A stretch of DNA of 64,000 nt from UBA5018 sp947463165 (GCA_943371245.1 CALRTY020000019.1:1-64000); one strand, 5' to 3'. Counted from the first letter of the stretch, positions 52,408 to 61,972 are shown. Notes: generated by a model from the letters alone, not told the origin. Numbers and translations are program-made.

Positions 52408-53859
52408 TCAGCTGTTCATAGGATCGTAGGCCTCTTCTCCATGGGCGACATAATCCAGACCGCGGCTCTCGTCCTGGGGGGATACCCGCAGGCCGATGGT
52501 GGCGCCAAGGATCCAGAGAATCACAGCGGTGCCGAGGCCGACAAAGCCATAGGAGATCAAAACTGCCTTGCAATGGGCGATGAAAAGACCCAGATTGCCG
52601 CTGTTGGCCAGGATTTCAGCCGACTTAGGGAAATAATCCGCAGGTACCAGGGCTGGCACCGCCAACAGACCAGTTAGCAAGGCACCAATGGTGCCACCCA
52701 CCCCGTGCACCATAAATGCATCAAGGGAGTCATCAAACTTGATCGCTGCCTTCACTTGCACAGCGAGATAGCAGCCAATTGCCACAACAGCGCCAATAAT
52801 GATCGCCTGGGGCATGTAAACAAATCCAGCGGCTGGGGTAATGCCCACCAGGCCAGCCACAGCGCCAGTGGCTGCACCCACGGCGGTGGGTTTGCCATCG
52901 CGGAACCATTCAATCAGGCACCAGGTGAGCATCGCCATTGATGCGGCCACGCTGGTGGCCATGAAGGAGAAGCCGGCACCCTTGGCCGCGAAGTAGCTGG
53001 CGCCATTGAAGCCAAACCAGCCAAACCAGAGCAGGCCGGCACCCAACAAAATGAAGGGCACGTTATGGGGTGGGCGCAGCTGATCGGGATAGGTGCTGCG
53101 GGGACCAACGATGGCCGCCGATACCAAAGCGGCTACGCCAGCAGCGATGTGGACCACCGTGCCGCCAGCGAAATCAATTACACCCAGCTCCCCGAAAGGA
53201 CCGATGTATCCACCCCCCCAGACCATCTTGGCCATGGGACAGTAGATGAAAATACTCCAGAGTAGTGAAAACCAGAACCAAGCTTTGAAGTTGATTCTCT
53301 CAACCAGTGCTCCGGAGATAAGTGCCGGTGTGATAATGGCAAACATGCCCTGAAATAGGGCAAAGGAAGATCCCGAGATTGCAAAGCCATCGGCTAGAGG
53401 AGCATCCCCTAGGGGCCCACCTACGCCATTCAGCCACATCTGACCCAGTCCACCGATAAAGGGACTGCCGAAACCTGTGTCAAAGGAAAGTGAATAACCG
53501 ATAACCACCCATACCACCCCGATGAGTCCCATCAGGAAAAAGCTCATCATCATTGTGTTGAGCACATTCTTGGCTCTGGTGAAGCCGCCGTAGAAGAACG
53601 CCAGACCCGGCGTCATCAGCAACACCAGGGCAGAACCCATCAACATCAGCAGGGTGTCTGCGCCATCGGTGGGCACCTTTTGCAGGGCCGCATTGGCGGA
53701 GCCCGCCATCAAGGGCAGCAGGCCTGCGCCGGCGGCGAGCATCAGCACGCCATAGCGCTTGAGTTGGGGTTGCTGTACGCCAGCCAGAACTCCCTGGCGG
53801 AATCGATCGAAGGTGGCAAGGGCCGATGGGCCTCCCCCCTGCCGGGGATTTGAAATCAT
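52408..53859 (-). CDS. amt: Ammonium transporter
   Basis: This 483-aa Amt/Mep/Rh channel has 11 membrane helices. VIDFAGGTVVHIAAGVAAL carries the conserved Asp and first pore His; FMVHGVGGTIGALLTGL holds the second. An extra N-terminal hydrophobic stretch ending SANA may be a signal peptide. It precedes PII by seven bases, the reverse of the common glnK-amtB order. A candidate NtcA site lies upstream, in keeping with nitrogen control. Confidence 0.96.
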   Translation of the reverse strand: MISNPRQGGGPSALATFDRFRQGVLAGVQQPQLKRYGVLMLAAGAGLLPLMAGSANAALQKVPTDGADTLLMLMGSALVLLMTPGLAFFYGGFTRAKNVLNTMMMSFFLMGLIGVVWVVIGYSLSFDTGFGSPFIGGLGQMWLNGVGGPLGDAPLADGFAISGSSFALFQGMFAIITPALISGALVERINFKAWFWFSLLWSIFIYCPMAKMVWGGGYIGPFGELGVIDFAGGTVVHIAAGVAALVSAAIVGPRSTYPDQLRPPHNVPFILLGAGLLWFGWFGFNGASYFAAKGAGFSFMATSVAASMAMLTWCLIEWFRDGKPTAVGAATGAVAGLVGITPAAGFVYMPQAIIIGAVVAIGCYLAVQVKAAIKFDDSLDAFMVHGVGGTIGALLTGLLAVPALVPADYFPKSAEILANSGNLGLFIAHCKAVLISYGFVGLGTAVILWILGATIGLRVSPQDESRGLDYVAHGEEAYDPMNS

Positions 53860-53912
53860 GCTTAGCAGAAAGCAACACTCTTATACTTTCAACATGGGTG
53901 GGCAAACCTCAT

Positions 53913-53926
53913 GTATCCAATGCAAC
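53913..53926 (-). promoter_or_regulatory. Candidate NtcA-binding site upstream of amt
   Basis: On the minus strand GTTGCATTGGATAC fits GT-N10-AC and is one base from GTA-N8-TAC. TATAAG, a possible -10, begins 27 bases downstream (53880-53885), a little farther than the usual 22 or so, and the amt ATG is at 53859. NtcA activates amt genes in other cyanobacteria. The spacing weakens the case. Confidence 0.4.
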
Positions 53927-53942
53927 CGTTTGCCCAGCGGCT

Positions 53943-55760
53943 TCAAAGGCTGAAATGTTGGCAGATCAACCAGGGAACCACCAGCGTCAAGCCGAAGGTG
54001 AGCGGCGCTCCATAGCGGGTCATGTCCAAAAAGCGGTAGCGGCCAGGTCCCATCACCATCAGGTTGCACTGGTAGCCAATCGGTGTGAGGAAGCTTTGGC
54101 TGGCGGCAAACAGGATGGCGTAGATGAAGGCTAAGGGCGGCAAATCCAGCCCCTTGGCCAGTTCCGTGGCGATCGGCGTCAGCAGCACCACGGTGGCGCC
54201 GTTGCTTAGGGTCTCGGTGAACAGTTGGGCCAGAAAAAACACCACCACGAGCACCCCGTAGGCAGACCAACCATCTAGGGATTGCAACAGATCCTTGGCC
54301 ATGGCAGTGGCCAGACCCGTGTTCTGCATCGCCACGCTGAAGCAAGACAGGGAGCCCAATAGCAGGATCACGTCCCAACGGATGGAGCGCTGCAGCTCGC
54401 CCGGGCGCAGGCAGCCGGTGGCCACCATCGCCACCACCGACAGCAGCACCGCAGCCATCACATTCATCAGCTTGAACATCGGCAGCAACACCACTAGCGA
54501 GGCCAAAATCACTGCCACCCACTTGCGATTGGTGGTGGGTAAGTCTTTCTCCAGTTCGTCCAGCAGCACCAGATCGCTGCTGTCCTGCAGGCCCCGAATC
54601 GCATCTATGGGCGCCTGCAGCAGCAACACGTCGCCGGCCTGCAAAACCACTTTGCCCAGGAGATCGCGCAGTACCTGCCTGCCCCGCCGCACCGCTAGCA
54701 GGGTGGCGTTGTAGCGCTGACGAAAGCGCAAATCCCGCACGGAGCTGCCGTGAAGGCTGGAGCCCCCTGGCAGCAGCACCTCCACCAGGCGCTGGGTGGA
54801 TTTAATATTATTTAAATCTGCCATGTCTGCATCTGAATCGCCCACCGGTGCCAAGGTGACGGTTTGCTCCTGCTGCAGCCGCAGCAGATCCTGGCGCTGG
54901 CAGCGCAGTAACAGCCGATCGCCGGCCAATAGCAGCAGGTCGGCAAAGGGAGCCGTAAAACTTTGACCACCCCGATGCAGCTCCAGCACGTCCACATCAA
55001 AGCGGCGTTGTAGACGACTTTTGTGCAGAGACTTGCCGATCAGCTCTGAACCTTCAGGGATCAATACATCGGTGAAGTATCCACCATTGGTGAGATCTGA
55101 GAGCAGATCATTACTGGAAAGACCGCGATCTGGCAGCAAACGATCGGATGCCCAGATCAAGTAGAGACCGCCAAGTAGCCAAAGTGGGATGCCGATGGCG
55201 GTGAAATCAAACAAGTCGATTGCTCCGAATCCCAGTTTCTTGCTTACTTCACTGGCCAATAGGTTTGTTGATGTGCCGAGCAGCGAGATGGTGCCGCCGA
55301 TCACCACCGCAAACGACATGGGCAGCATCACGCGCGAGGGGGAAATGCGCCGCCGTTGACACCAGTTCTCCAGTACAGGCAGCAGCGTGGCAACGATTGG
55401 GGTATTGGGAATAAACCCAGAAATCGGAGCCACCACGCCCACCATCAGCATGATTAGGCGTCTTGGGCTGCGGATGGCATCGGAGGCAATTAAGGCTCGC
55501 AGACGATCCACGCCACCGCTGCGAAACAGGCCGGCAGAGACGGCAAACAGACCCATCAAAGTGATCAGAGCCGGGCTGCCAAAACCCTGGGCCGCCTCAT
55601 CGGGTTTAAGCACCTTAAACACCACCAGAAGGGCCGCCGCCAGCAGGCCCGTGACCTCCGGCGGCAGCCAGCCCCCCACAAACAGGGCGATGGATCCGGC
55701 AAACACCCCCAAGGTGATCGCGGCGTCTGGATGGGCAGCGACCTCAAGAAAAGCACTCAT
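53943..55760 (-). CDS. SLC13/DASS-family permease with two TrkA-C domains
   Basis: From ATG 55760 the protein is 605 aa (TTG 55775 is possible). Membrane helices occupy about 1-190 and 400-605, with SLLGTSTNLLASEV and SNGATVVLLTPIATELA as the two substrate-site SxT-type motifs. Two TrkA-C (RCK_C) domains lie between (about 205-385; LIPEGSELIGKSLHKSRL, LLPGGSSLHGSSVRDLRF). Related proteins carry sulfate, sodium-coupled anions or, by name, have been called potassium-linked. Substrate not decided; sulfate is my first guess. Confidence 0.8.
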   Translation of the reverse strand: MSAFLEVAAHPDAAITLGVFAGSIALFVGGWLPPEVTGLLAAALLVVFKVLKPDEAAQGFGSPALITLMGLFAVSAGLFRSGGVDRLRALIASDAIRSPRRLIMLMVGVVAPISGFIPNTPIVATLLPVLENWCQRRRISPSRVMLPMSFAVVIGGTISLLGTSTNLLASEVSKKLGFGAIDLFDFTAIGIPLWLLGGLYLIWASDRLLPDRGLSSNDLLSDLTNGGYFTDVLIPEGSELIGKSLHKSRLQRRFDVDVLELHRGGQSFTAPFADLLLLAGDRLLLRCQRQDLLRLQQEQTVTLAPVGDSDADMADLNNIKSTQRLVEVLLPGGSSLHGSSVRDLRFRQRYNATLLAVRRGRQVLRDLLGKVVLQAGDVLLLQAPIDAIRGLQDSSDLVLLDELEKDLPTTNRKWVAVILASLVVLLPMFKLMNVMAAVLLSVVAMVATGCLRPGELQRSIRWDVILLLGSLSCFSVAMQNTGLATAMAKDLLQSLDGWSAYGVLVVVFFLAQLFTETLSNGATVVLLTPIATELAKGLDLPPLAFIYAILFAASQSFLTPIGYQCNLMVMGPGRYRFLDMTRYGAPLTFGLTLVVPWLICQHFSL

Positions 55761-55775
55761 GGTCGCTTTGACCAA

Positions 55776-56244
55776 TTACCAATCAAGAGCTTAAACGCGG
55801 AGTCAAAATTAGACTAGAGTTATAGGGTTGGATCTTTCCGCTCGGCTGACGCTCAGCTTCATGTCGGCTGTCGTTCAACTGCGGGTCGACTGTCGCTCGG
55901 CTGCGGTTGTCGCTCGGCTGTGTTTCAACTGCTCCTCGCCTGGCGCTGCTGCCCCCTCAGCTGTTGCTTTCCCCTGCTGCACCTCAGTTGCTGCTGCACC
56001 TCAGCTTCTGCTGCGCAGCTGTTGCTGTTCAGCTGCTGAGCAGTTGAATCTGATGCTCGTTGCAGGCCTTCGCAAGGGGAGGCCAGGGCGCCCACCAGCT
56101 GCCTTAGACCTTGCCAGCTAGCAACCTGGCCAAAACAATGGCTGAAATCCTGGTCCCCTTTGGGCCCAATGGGCCCACTGTTTGGCCAAGGGGCCAAGGC
56201 TTGGCCTGAAAGGTGGGAAAATCGGGCCAGTTCAGCGGTTGCGG
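55776..56244. other. Gap of CAGCTG/GCTCGG-rich degenerate repeats
   Basis: The 469 bp between the SLC13 gene and natF hold no gene. From 55840 to 56060 the sequence is a patchwork of 14-17-bp variants (GTCGCTCGGCTG occurs near 55890 and 55910; CTGCTGCACCTCAG twice near 55974 and 55992). The natF promoter is somewhere in the last 150 bp; I cannot point to it. Confidence 0.5.
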
Positions 56245-57369
56245 ATGCCCCGGTTCTCCTCTCTCCAGCAAGCTGGCGGCCTAGGGAAAAGTCGCTGTTC
56301 CCCTGCCCAGGTCAGACGGCTGCCGATTCTGGTGTTGGCCGGCCTGCTCTTGGGCCCCCTGGCCGGTTGCGCTCCCGAGGACGGCTCCGGCGTGCAGAGC
56401 CAGAAGATGGCGGCGATCCAGAGCCGCGGCAAGTTGATTTGCGGCGTTGAGGGCACCCTGCCTGGCTTCAGCTTTGTCGAGCCTGATGGGCGCTATTCCG
56501 GCCTTGATGTGGACGTCTGCAAGGCCGTGGCGGCCGCCCTGCTGGGGGACGCCAACAAGGTGGAGTATCGCAATCTCAATTCCAGCGAGCGCTTCGCCGC
56601 CTTGGCCAGCGGCGAAGTCGACCTGCTTTCTCGCAACACCACAGAGACCCTCAGTCGCGATGCCGCTGGCGGCAACGGCCTCAGCTTTGCCCCAACGGTC
56701 TTCTATGACGGCCAGGGTGTGATGGTGCCCGTGGCCAGCGGCATCAAAGGCTTGAAGGACCTGGCTGGCAAGCCGATCTGTGTGGAGAGCGGCACCACCA
56801 CAGAACTCAACTTGGCGGACCGGATGCGCGAGCTGAACGTGGCCTACACGCCGCTCAAGTTCCAGACCAGTGACCAGACCTACGCCGCCTACCTGGGGGC
56901 ACGCTGCGTGGCGGTAACCAGCGATCGCTCCCAGTTGGCCGGCAAGCGCAGCAGCTTCCCCAATGCAGATGCCCACGCCCTGCTGCCGGAGGTGATGAGC
57001 AAGGAACCGCTCAGCCCCGCCAGCGTCAACTCTGATCCGGCCTGGGCCGATGCGGTGCGCTGGTCCATCTATGCCTTGATGCAGGCAGAAGAATTGGGGC
57101 TCACCCAGGCAAATGTGGATGCCAAGTTTTCCGAGGCAAAGGCCAATAAAAATCTTGCCGACTTACGTCGGTTCTTGGGAATTGAGGGCGATTTTGGCAA
57201 GCAGCTTGGTCTTCCCTCAGACTTTGCTTTTAAGGCGATAAAATCTGTGGGTAACTACGGCGAAATTTTCGATCGTAATGTGGGCCCTGCTTCCAAGCTC
57301 AAGCTTGAACGCGGCATCAACCAACAGTGGAAAGAAGGCGGTCTCATCTACGCCCCGCCCTTCCGTTGA
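56245..57369 (+). CDS. natF: Polar amino acid ABC transporter, substrate-binding lipoprotein
   Basis: From ATG 56245 the protein is 374 aa. A signal peptide with lipobox (LLLGPLAGCAPED) is followed by a bilobal family 3 binding protein: GKLICGVEGTLPGFSF, DVDVCKAVAAALLG, LLSRNTTETLSRD. It matches the AapJ/BztA general amino acid group, called NatF in Anabaena. It captures acidic, neutral or basic amino acids for the downstream permeases. Its stop overlaps natG (TGATG). The frame is open to 56182 but without a good start. Confidence 0.88.
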   Translation: MPRFSSLQQAGGLGKSRCSPAQVRRLPILVLAGLLLGPLAGCAPEDGSGVQSQKMAAIQSRGKLICGVEGTLPGFSFVEPDGRYSGLDVDVCKAVAAALLGDANKVEYRNLNSSERFAALASGEVDLLSRNTTETLSRDAAGGNGLSFAPTVFYDGQGVMVPVASGIKGLKDLAGKPICVESGTTTELNLADRMRELNVAYTPLKFQTSDQTYAAYLGARCVAVTSDRSQLAGKRSSFPNADAHALLPEVMSKEPLSPASVNSDPAWADAVRWSIYALMQAEELGLTQANVDAKFSEAKANKNLADLRRFLGIEGDFGKQLGLPSDFAFKAIKSVGNYGEIFDRNVGPASKLKLERGINQQWKEGGLIYAPPFR

Positions 57370-58412
57370 TGGGCAACCCTCTCAACCCCAAGCAACTCAG
57401 GCGCGGGGGTCTTGATGGCGTAGAAAATCCAGGCTTGTCCCAGCCCCCCTGGTGGCGCAACCGGCTGCTGATCCCCTGGCTGGTGCAGGCGTTGGTGGGT
57501 TTCGTATTGCTGTTGCTGGTAGCTTTTTTACTCGGCAATCTGGTGCGCAATCTCACCGCTGCCGGCCTATTGCTGAGTTGGCGCTGGCTAGGGCAGCCCG
57601 CCGGCTTTGACATCGCCGAATCAGTTTTGCCTTTTCAGGCCGAGATGCCCTACTGGCGAGGGCTGCTGGCCGGTCTGGGAAATACGCTGCGGGCCGTGAG
57701 CTGCGGCCTGATTGGTGCCACAGTGGTGGGCACCCTGGCGGGGATGGCCAATTTTAGTAGTAATGGCCTGCTGCGCAGATTGGTGCGTGTCTATGTGGAG
57801 TTGGTGCGTAATATTCCATTGTTGCTGCAGTTGGTCTTTTGGTATTTCGTTGTTTTCTTATCCCTGCCCAATGGCCTCGCCGCCCTGCAGGGGCCAGGCG
57901 TGGTGCTCGCTAAGTCTGGGCTCTATCTGGCGGGTTTTCATAACGGCCTGCATTGGGTTGGTCCCCAATTGGTTAATGATGTATGGCAGGCACCGCTGCG
58001 TTTGAGTGTCGAATTCTGTGCACTGCTGGTGGGGCTGGTGGTTTATTCCGGCGCCTATATCGCCGAGGTGGTGCGGGGCGGCATCGCCTCGGTGCCCCCA
58101 GGCCAATGGGAAGCCGCCTCCTCCCTGGGCCTGGGCTGGCTGGCAAGTATCCGTCATGTGGTTATCCCCCAGGCCCTGCCGGTGATCGTGCCGGGTCTGA
58201 ACACCCAGTACATTTCCCTGGCTAAAAATTCCTCCCTGGCCGTGGCCGTTGGCTACGCCGATCTCTATGCCGTGGCCGAAACCACCCTCAACCAAACCGG
58301 CCGAGCCGTGGAGGTGGTAATTCTGTTGTTGGGTACTTATCTGGTGTTGGATCTGTTGATCTCAGCAGTGATGAACGCTCTCAACCAGTTGGTTCGCATT
58401 AAGGAGCGCTGA
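57369..58412 (+). CDS. natG: Amino acid ABC transporter permease (NatG/AapQ-like)
   Basis: This 347-aa permease has a long N-terminal extension and the BPD_transp_1 domain with the EAA-like loop (YSGAYIAEVVRGGIASVPPG, QWEAASSLGLGW). About eight membrane helices. It overlaps natF by one base and precedes natH by one base, so the operon is tightly packed. It forms a heterodimeric pore with natH. Confidence 0.88.
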   Translation: MGNPLNPKQLRRGGLDGVENPGLSQPPWWRNRLLIPWLVQALVGFVLLLLVAFLLGNLVRNLTAAGLLLSWRWLGQPAGFDIAESVLPFQAEMPYWRGLLAGLGNTLRAVSCGLIGATVVGTLAGMANFSSNGLLRRLVRVYVELVRNIPLLLQLVFWYFVVFLSLPNGLAALQGPGVVLAKSGLYLAGFHNGLHWVGPQLVNDVWQAPLRLSVEFCALLVGLVVYSGAYIAEVVRGGIASVPPGQWEAASSLGLGWLASIRHVVIPQALPVIVPGLNTQYISLAKNSSLAVAVGYADLYAVAETTLNQTGRAVEVVILLLGTYLVLDLLISAVMNALNQLVRIKER

Positions 58413-58413
58413 G

Positions 58414-59664
58414 ATGGGTAATTCTGTTACCAGGGAGCTGCCTCCTGGCTCCCTGCAGCGCTGTAAAGATTGGCTGCGCAAGGAACTGTTTGCTACCAGG
58501 CTTGATGGGTTGCTCAGCCTTGTGCTGATCTGCTCGATTTTGGCGGCATTGTTTGGCCTGTTGCGCTGGGCTCTCCTCCAGGCCAATTGGGCGGTTATTC
58601 AACTGAACAGCACCCTGCTCTGCATCGGTCGTTACCCGATCGAGCAGCAATGGCGATTGTGGTTGCTGGCCTTTTTGTTGGCGGCCACCGCTGGCGCCAG
58701 TTGGGGCCTGCTGCGCAGCTGTCGCCGCGCCGATCGCCCCGGGCTGCTTTGGCCCCGAAACGACCGCATTGCCGCAGCTGTGCTGCTGGCTGTTTGCCTG
58801 ATCATTCCGCCGGCCCTGGGGCTATCTATTGCTATTGCTGGCCGCTGGCTAGCCATTGCCGTCCTGTTAATGGCTATGCGCTGGTTGCTCGGACGAATAG
58901 GTAGACGGCTGGGGGCAGATGCGATCAAATGGTTTGCGCTGGTGTGGCCGGTTATTTATTTGCTTGGGATGGTGCTGATCAATGGCGGTTTCGGCCTAAC
59001 CCCCGTAGCCAGCGCCGAATGGGGCGGTTTGATGCTCACCTTGCTGCAGGCCAGCTTTGCCATTTTGCTCTGCTTTCCCCTGGGGGTGATGCTGGCCCTG
59101 GGTCGCCGCAGTAGCTATCCTCTGCTGCGCTGGGGTTCGGTGATCTACATCGAATTCATCCGCGGTGCACCGCTGATTACCCTGCTTTTTTTAGGCCAGA
59201 ACATTCTTGGTTTTTTGCTGCCGGGGGGGCTGGCCCCAGAACGGGTGTGGCGAGCGGCTTGGGTGCTAACCATTTTTGCGGCCGCCTATCTCGCTGAAGC
59301 GGTACGTTCTGGCCTGGCGGCCATTCCCAATGGCCAAATGGAAGCAGCCCGCTCCCTGGGCCTATCCACCGCCCAGGGCCTGCAGCACGTGGTGCTGCCC
59401 CAGGCCCTGCGGGTGGCTTTGCCGGTAATGGTGGGGCAGTTCATCTCGCTACTGCAAGACACCACCCTGCTGTCCTTGATTGGCCTGATGGAGCTGCTGG
59501 GCACCGCCCGCACCGTGATGGCAAATCCCGATTTTCTTGGCCACTATGGCGAGGTTTACCTCACCTTGGCCCTGCTGTTCTGGTGCTGCTGCGCTGCCCT
59601 TGGGCTGGGCAGCCGAGCCCTGGAGCGGCGTCTTGATCCCCACCACCTGCCCAACCTGCGATGA
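58414..59664 (+). CDS. natH: Amino acid ABC transporter permease (NatH/AapM-like)
   Basis: This 416-aa permease has several extra N-terminal helices (about 30-190) before the conserved permease domain with YLAEAVRSGLAAIPNGQMEA as EAA loop. The final four bases overlap bgtA (ATGA). It pairs with natG. Sizes of natG and natH agree with the AapQ/AapM pair, longer than simple glutamine permeases. Confidence 0.88.
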   Translation: MGNSVTRELPPGSLQRCKDWLRKELFATRLDGLLSLVLICSILAALFGLLRWALLQANWAVIQLNSTLLCIGRYPIEQQWRLWLLAFLLAATAGASWGLLRSCRRADRPGLLWPRNDRIAAAVLLAVCLIIPPALGLSIAIAGRWLAIAVLLMAMRWLLGRIGRRLGADAIKWFALVWPVIYLLGMVLINGGFGLTPVASAEWGGLMLTLLQASFAILLCFPLGVMLALGRRSSYPLLRWGSVIYIEFIRGAPLITLLFLGQNILGFLLPGGLAPERVWRAAWVLTIFAAAYLAEAVRSGLAAIPNGQMEAARSLGLSTAQGLQHVVLPQALRVALPVMVGQFISLLQDTTLLSLIGLMELLGTARTVMANPDFLGHYGEVYLTLALLFWCCCAALGLGSRALERRLDPHHLPNLR

Positions 59665-60425
59665 TCGCCGCCATAGCTGAAGAGGCAACTCAGTCCCTGA
59701 TCCTCGAGGCCAAAGATGTGCACAAATGGTATCCAAATGGATTCCATGCCCTGCGGGGCGCCAGCCTGCAGGTGCAGCGGGGCGAGGTGGTGGTGATAAT
59801 GGGCCCATCTGGCTCTGGCAAGAGCACCTTCATCCGCACTTTCAATGCCCTTGAAGACTATCAAAAAGGTGCCATTCAGTTTGATGGCTTGCCCCTGGGA
59901 AACGACCTGCGCCATATCGAGGCCATTCGCCGCGAAGTTGGCATGGTGTTTCAGCAATTTAACCTATTTCCCCATTTAACTGTTCTGCAAAACCTTACCC
60001 TGGCGCCGATGTTGGTGCGGCGGCGCAGCCGGGCACAGGCCCAGCAGCGGGCCCTGGAACTGCTTACTAGGGTTGGGATTGCTGAACAGGCTGGCAAGTT
60101 TCCAGGCCAGCTTTCCGGGGGGCAGCAACAGCGCGTGGCCATCGCTCGCTCTCTTTGCATGGATCCCCGGCTGATGTTGTTTGACGAGCCCACCAGCGCT
60201 CTCGATCCAGAAATGGTGCGTGAAGTGCTGGATGTGATGCAAGGGCTGGCCGCCGATGGCATGACCATGGTGGTAGTTACCCACGAGGTGCGCTTCGCCC
60301 GCCAGGTGGCCGATCGGGTGGTGCTGATGGCTGATGGTGAAGTGGTGGAGATTGCGCCACCAGAAACCTTTTTCACTAACCCCAGCCACGAACGCACGCG
60401 CCGTTTCCTAGATCAAATTCTGTAG
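59661..60425 (+). CDS. bgtA: Amino acid ABC transporter ATPase
   Basis: This 254-aa ATPase energises natG/natH: Walker A MGPSGSGKSTFIRTF, signature LSGGQQQRVAIARSL, Walker B LMLFDEPTSALDPE, H-loop VVVTHEVRFARQV. Close to GlnQ/AapP, and BgtA in Anabaena. It overlaps natH by ATGA and ends the operon. 71 bp separate it from the DUF475 gene. Confidence 0.92.
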   Translation: MIAAIAEEATQSLILEAKDVHKWYPNGFHALRGASLQVQRGEVVVIMGPSGSGKSTFIRTFNALEDYQKGAIQFDGLPLGNDLRHIEAIRREVGMVFQQFNLFPHLTVLQNLTLAPMLVRRRSRAQAQQRALELLTRVGIAEQAGKFPGQLSGGQQQRVAIARSLCMDPRLMLFDEPTSALDPEMVREVLDVMQGLAADGMTMVVVTHEVRFARQVADRVVLMADGEVVEIAPPETFFTNPSHERTRRFLDQIL

Positions 60426-60496
60426 AGCAGCAGGCTCCAGCGCACTCTAAGCGGTGCTGTCGACTGGGACAATGGGTAGTTGTTAGTGGCTGCAAC

Positions 60497-61567
60497 GTGA
60501 TCGGTGCCAGACAGCTGGGTCGCTACCTGGCCTTTCCCTTGGTTTGCTGTGGGGCTGGCCTGGCGATCGTGGCGGGCAGCGCCGGTCTGCAGGCTGCCTG
60601 GCTCACCTTGGTGCTGCTTTTGCTGGAGATCTCCCTCTCCTTTGACAATGCCGTGGTCAATGCCAGGGTGCTCGATCGGCTCACTGCTGGTCAGCAACGG
60701 TTCTTCCTCACCTGGGGCCTGGTGATTCCGGTCTTCGGTGTGCGCTTTATTGGACCTCTGGCCATGGTCTCGCTGGCCGGTGGTGTGGGCATGGGCGAGG
60801 CCCTCGATGCAGCCCTGCACAATCCAGAGCACTATCGAGAATTGCTGGAAATTGCCGAACCGCGCATTCTCGCATTTGGCGGCATGTTTCTGCTTATGGT
60901 ATTTCTGCGCTACTTCTTCGATGAGGCCAAGACCCTCCATTGGTGGCGCAGCATCGAAAAAAGACTAAGTTCTGCTGGCCGCATTGAAGCTATTGAGGTG
61001 GCCTTGTCCTTGGTAGTGCTGCTGTTGTTAGTGGCAAATATTCCCGCCTCTCTGCGGGCCGAAGTGCTGTTCAGTGGCTTAATCGGTTTGGTACTGCAAT
61101 TGGTAAGCACCTCCGTCTCAGAGGCCTTTGGCGGTGAAGAGTCGCTGGAGGGTTCCCCAGGCGCAGCAGCTGCCAGCAGTGGTCAGGCCCTGGCGACAGG
61201 CGGGCTGGCCAGCCTTATCTATCTGGAACTGCTTGATGCCTCCTTCAGCCTAGATGGCACGATCGGCGCTTTTGCCATTACCCAAAGCTTGCCACTCATT
61301 CTCACTGGCCTAGGCCTTGGAGCCCTGTTTATTCGCTCCCTCACCCTGATGTTGAGCCGTGAGCGGGCTCTTGATCAGCTGGTTTTCCTGGAGCACGGGG
61401 CCCACTACGCCATCGGCGCCCTGGGGCTGCTGATGCTCGCTGGCATTCCCCTAGGAGTACACCACCTGCATCTGCCTGAATGGCTTAGTGGCCTTATTGG
61501 AGTAGTGCTGCTTGTCGCTGCCCTGCTGGACTCCATGCGCCATGGGCGACAGGCCCAGCGGCCATGA
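60497..61567 (+). CDS. DUF475/TerC-like integral membrane protein
   Basis: This 356-aa protein (GTG 60497) has about nine hydrophobic helices. EISLSFDNAVVNARVL and YLELLDASFSLDGTIGAFA are the twin acidic motifs of the TerC/DUF475 superfamily, which is linked to metal (often manganese) transport or tellurite resistance. Metal ion export is a reasonable guess; the DUF475 branch is not characterised. It may be transcribed with the nat operon or from its own promoter. Confidence 0.8.
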   Translation: MIGARQLGRYLAFPLVCCGAGLAIVAGSAGLQAAWLTLVLLLLEISLSFDNAVVNARVLDRLTAGQQRFFLTWGLVIPVFGVRFIGPLAMVSLAGGVGMGEALDAALHNPEHYRELLEIAEPRILAFGGMFLLMVFLRYFFDEAKTLHWWRSIEKRLSSAGRIEAIEVALSLVVLLLLVANIPASLRAEVLFSGLIGLVLQLVSTSVSEAFGGEESLEGSPGAAAASSGQALATGGLASLIYLELLDASFSLDGTIGAFAITQSLPLILTGLGLGALFIRSLTLMLSRERALDQLVFLEHGAHYAIGALGLLMLAGIPLGVHHLHLPEWLSGLIGVVLLVAALLDSMRHGRQAQRP

Positions 61568-61767
61568 TTTCCCATCGGCATTGCCCTTGATCTCGGCTTT
61601 CCCCGGTGGAAAGTTTGTTTTTATCCTGGGTTGAGGGGTGGTGTAAATGGCTGCTTTACCAGGGCTTCGCTGGGTGGCCTGGCGTCAGCTTTCGCCAGGC
61701 GACCCAGCTTTTCTTTCCCAGGGCGGTCTCGGGGAATTCACGCAGTTATTGCCATTAGATCAAGCCA

Positions 61768-61794
61768 TCAAAAAGCCGGCCCTGGAGCCGGCTT
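61768..61794 (-). terminator. Rho-independent terminator after tRNA-Ser
   Basis: AAGCCGGC (61773-61780) pairs perfectly with GCCGGCTT (61787-61794), loop CCTGGA. On the minus strand it is followed by TTTTTGATGG and lies six bases beyond the tRNA 3' end. Confidence 0.88.
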
Positions 61795-61799
61795 CAAAA

Positions 61800-61886
61800 C
61801 GGAGAGGGAGGGATTCGAACCCTCGATAGAGTTGCCCCTATACAGCATTTCCAGTGCTGCGCCTTCGACCACTCGGCCACCTCTCC
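61800..61886 (-). tRNA. tRNA-Ser (GGA)
   Basis: The minus strand starts GGAGAGGTGGCCGAGTGG and ends CCCTCTCCG. The acceptor stem pairs 61880-61886 with 61801-61807, discriminator at 61800. The anticodon loop reads CTGGAAA (GGA), a long class II variable arm is present, and the T arm is GGTTCGAATCC. CCA is not encoded. It lies inside an open plus-strand frame that is therefore not a gene in that part. Confidence 0.97.
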
Positions 61887-61972
61887 AGGGGCAAAATGGG
61901 GCAACCAGGTGTCAATGTAGCAGTTCACCCCCTCCCCCCTTGGCTTCCCAGGTCTTGACATCCCACTGCGAG

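Noticed and set aside
61631..61972. Upstream extension of the ferredoxin gene
   Set aside because: It would run through tRNA-Ser and its terminator; the ATG at 61973 follows the tRNA.
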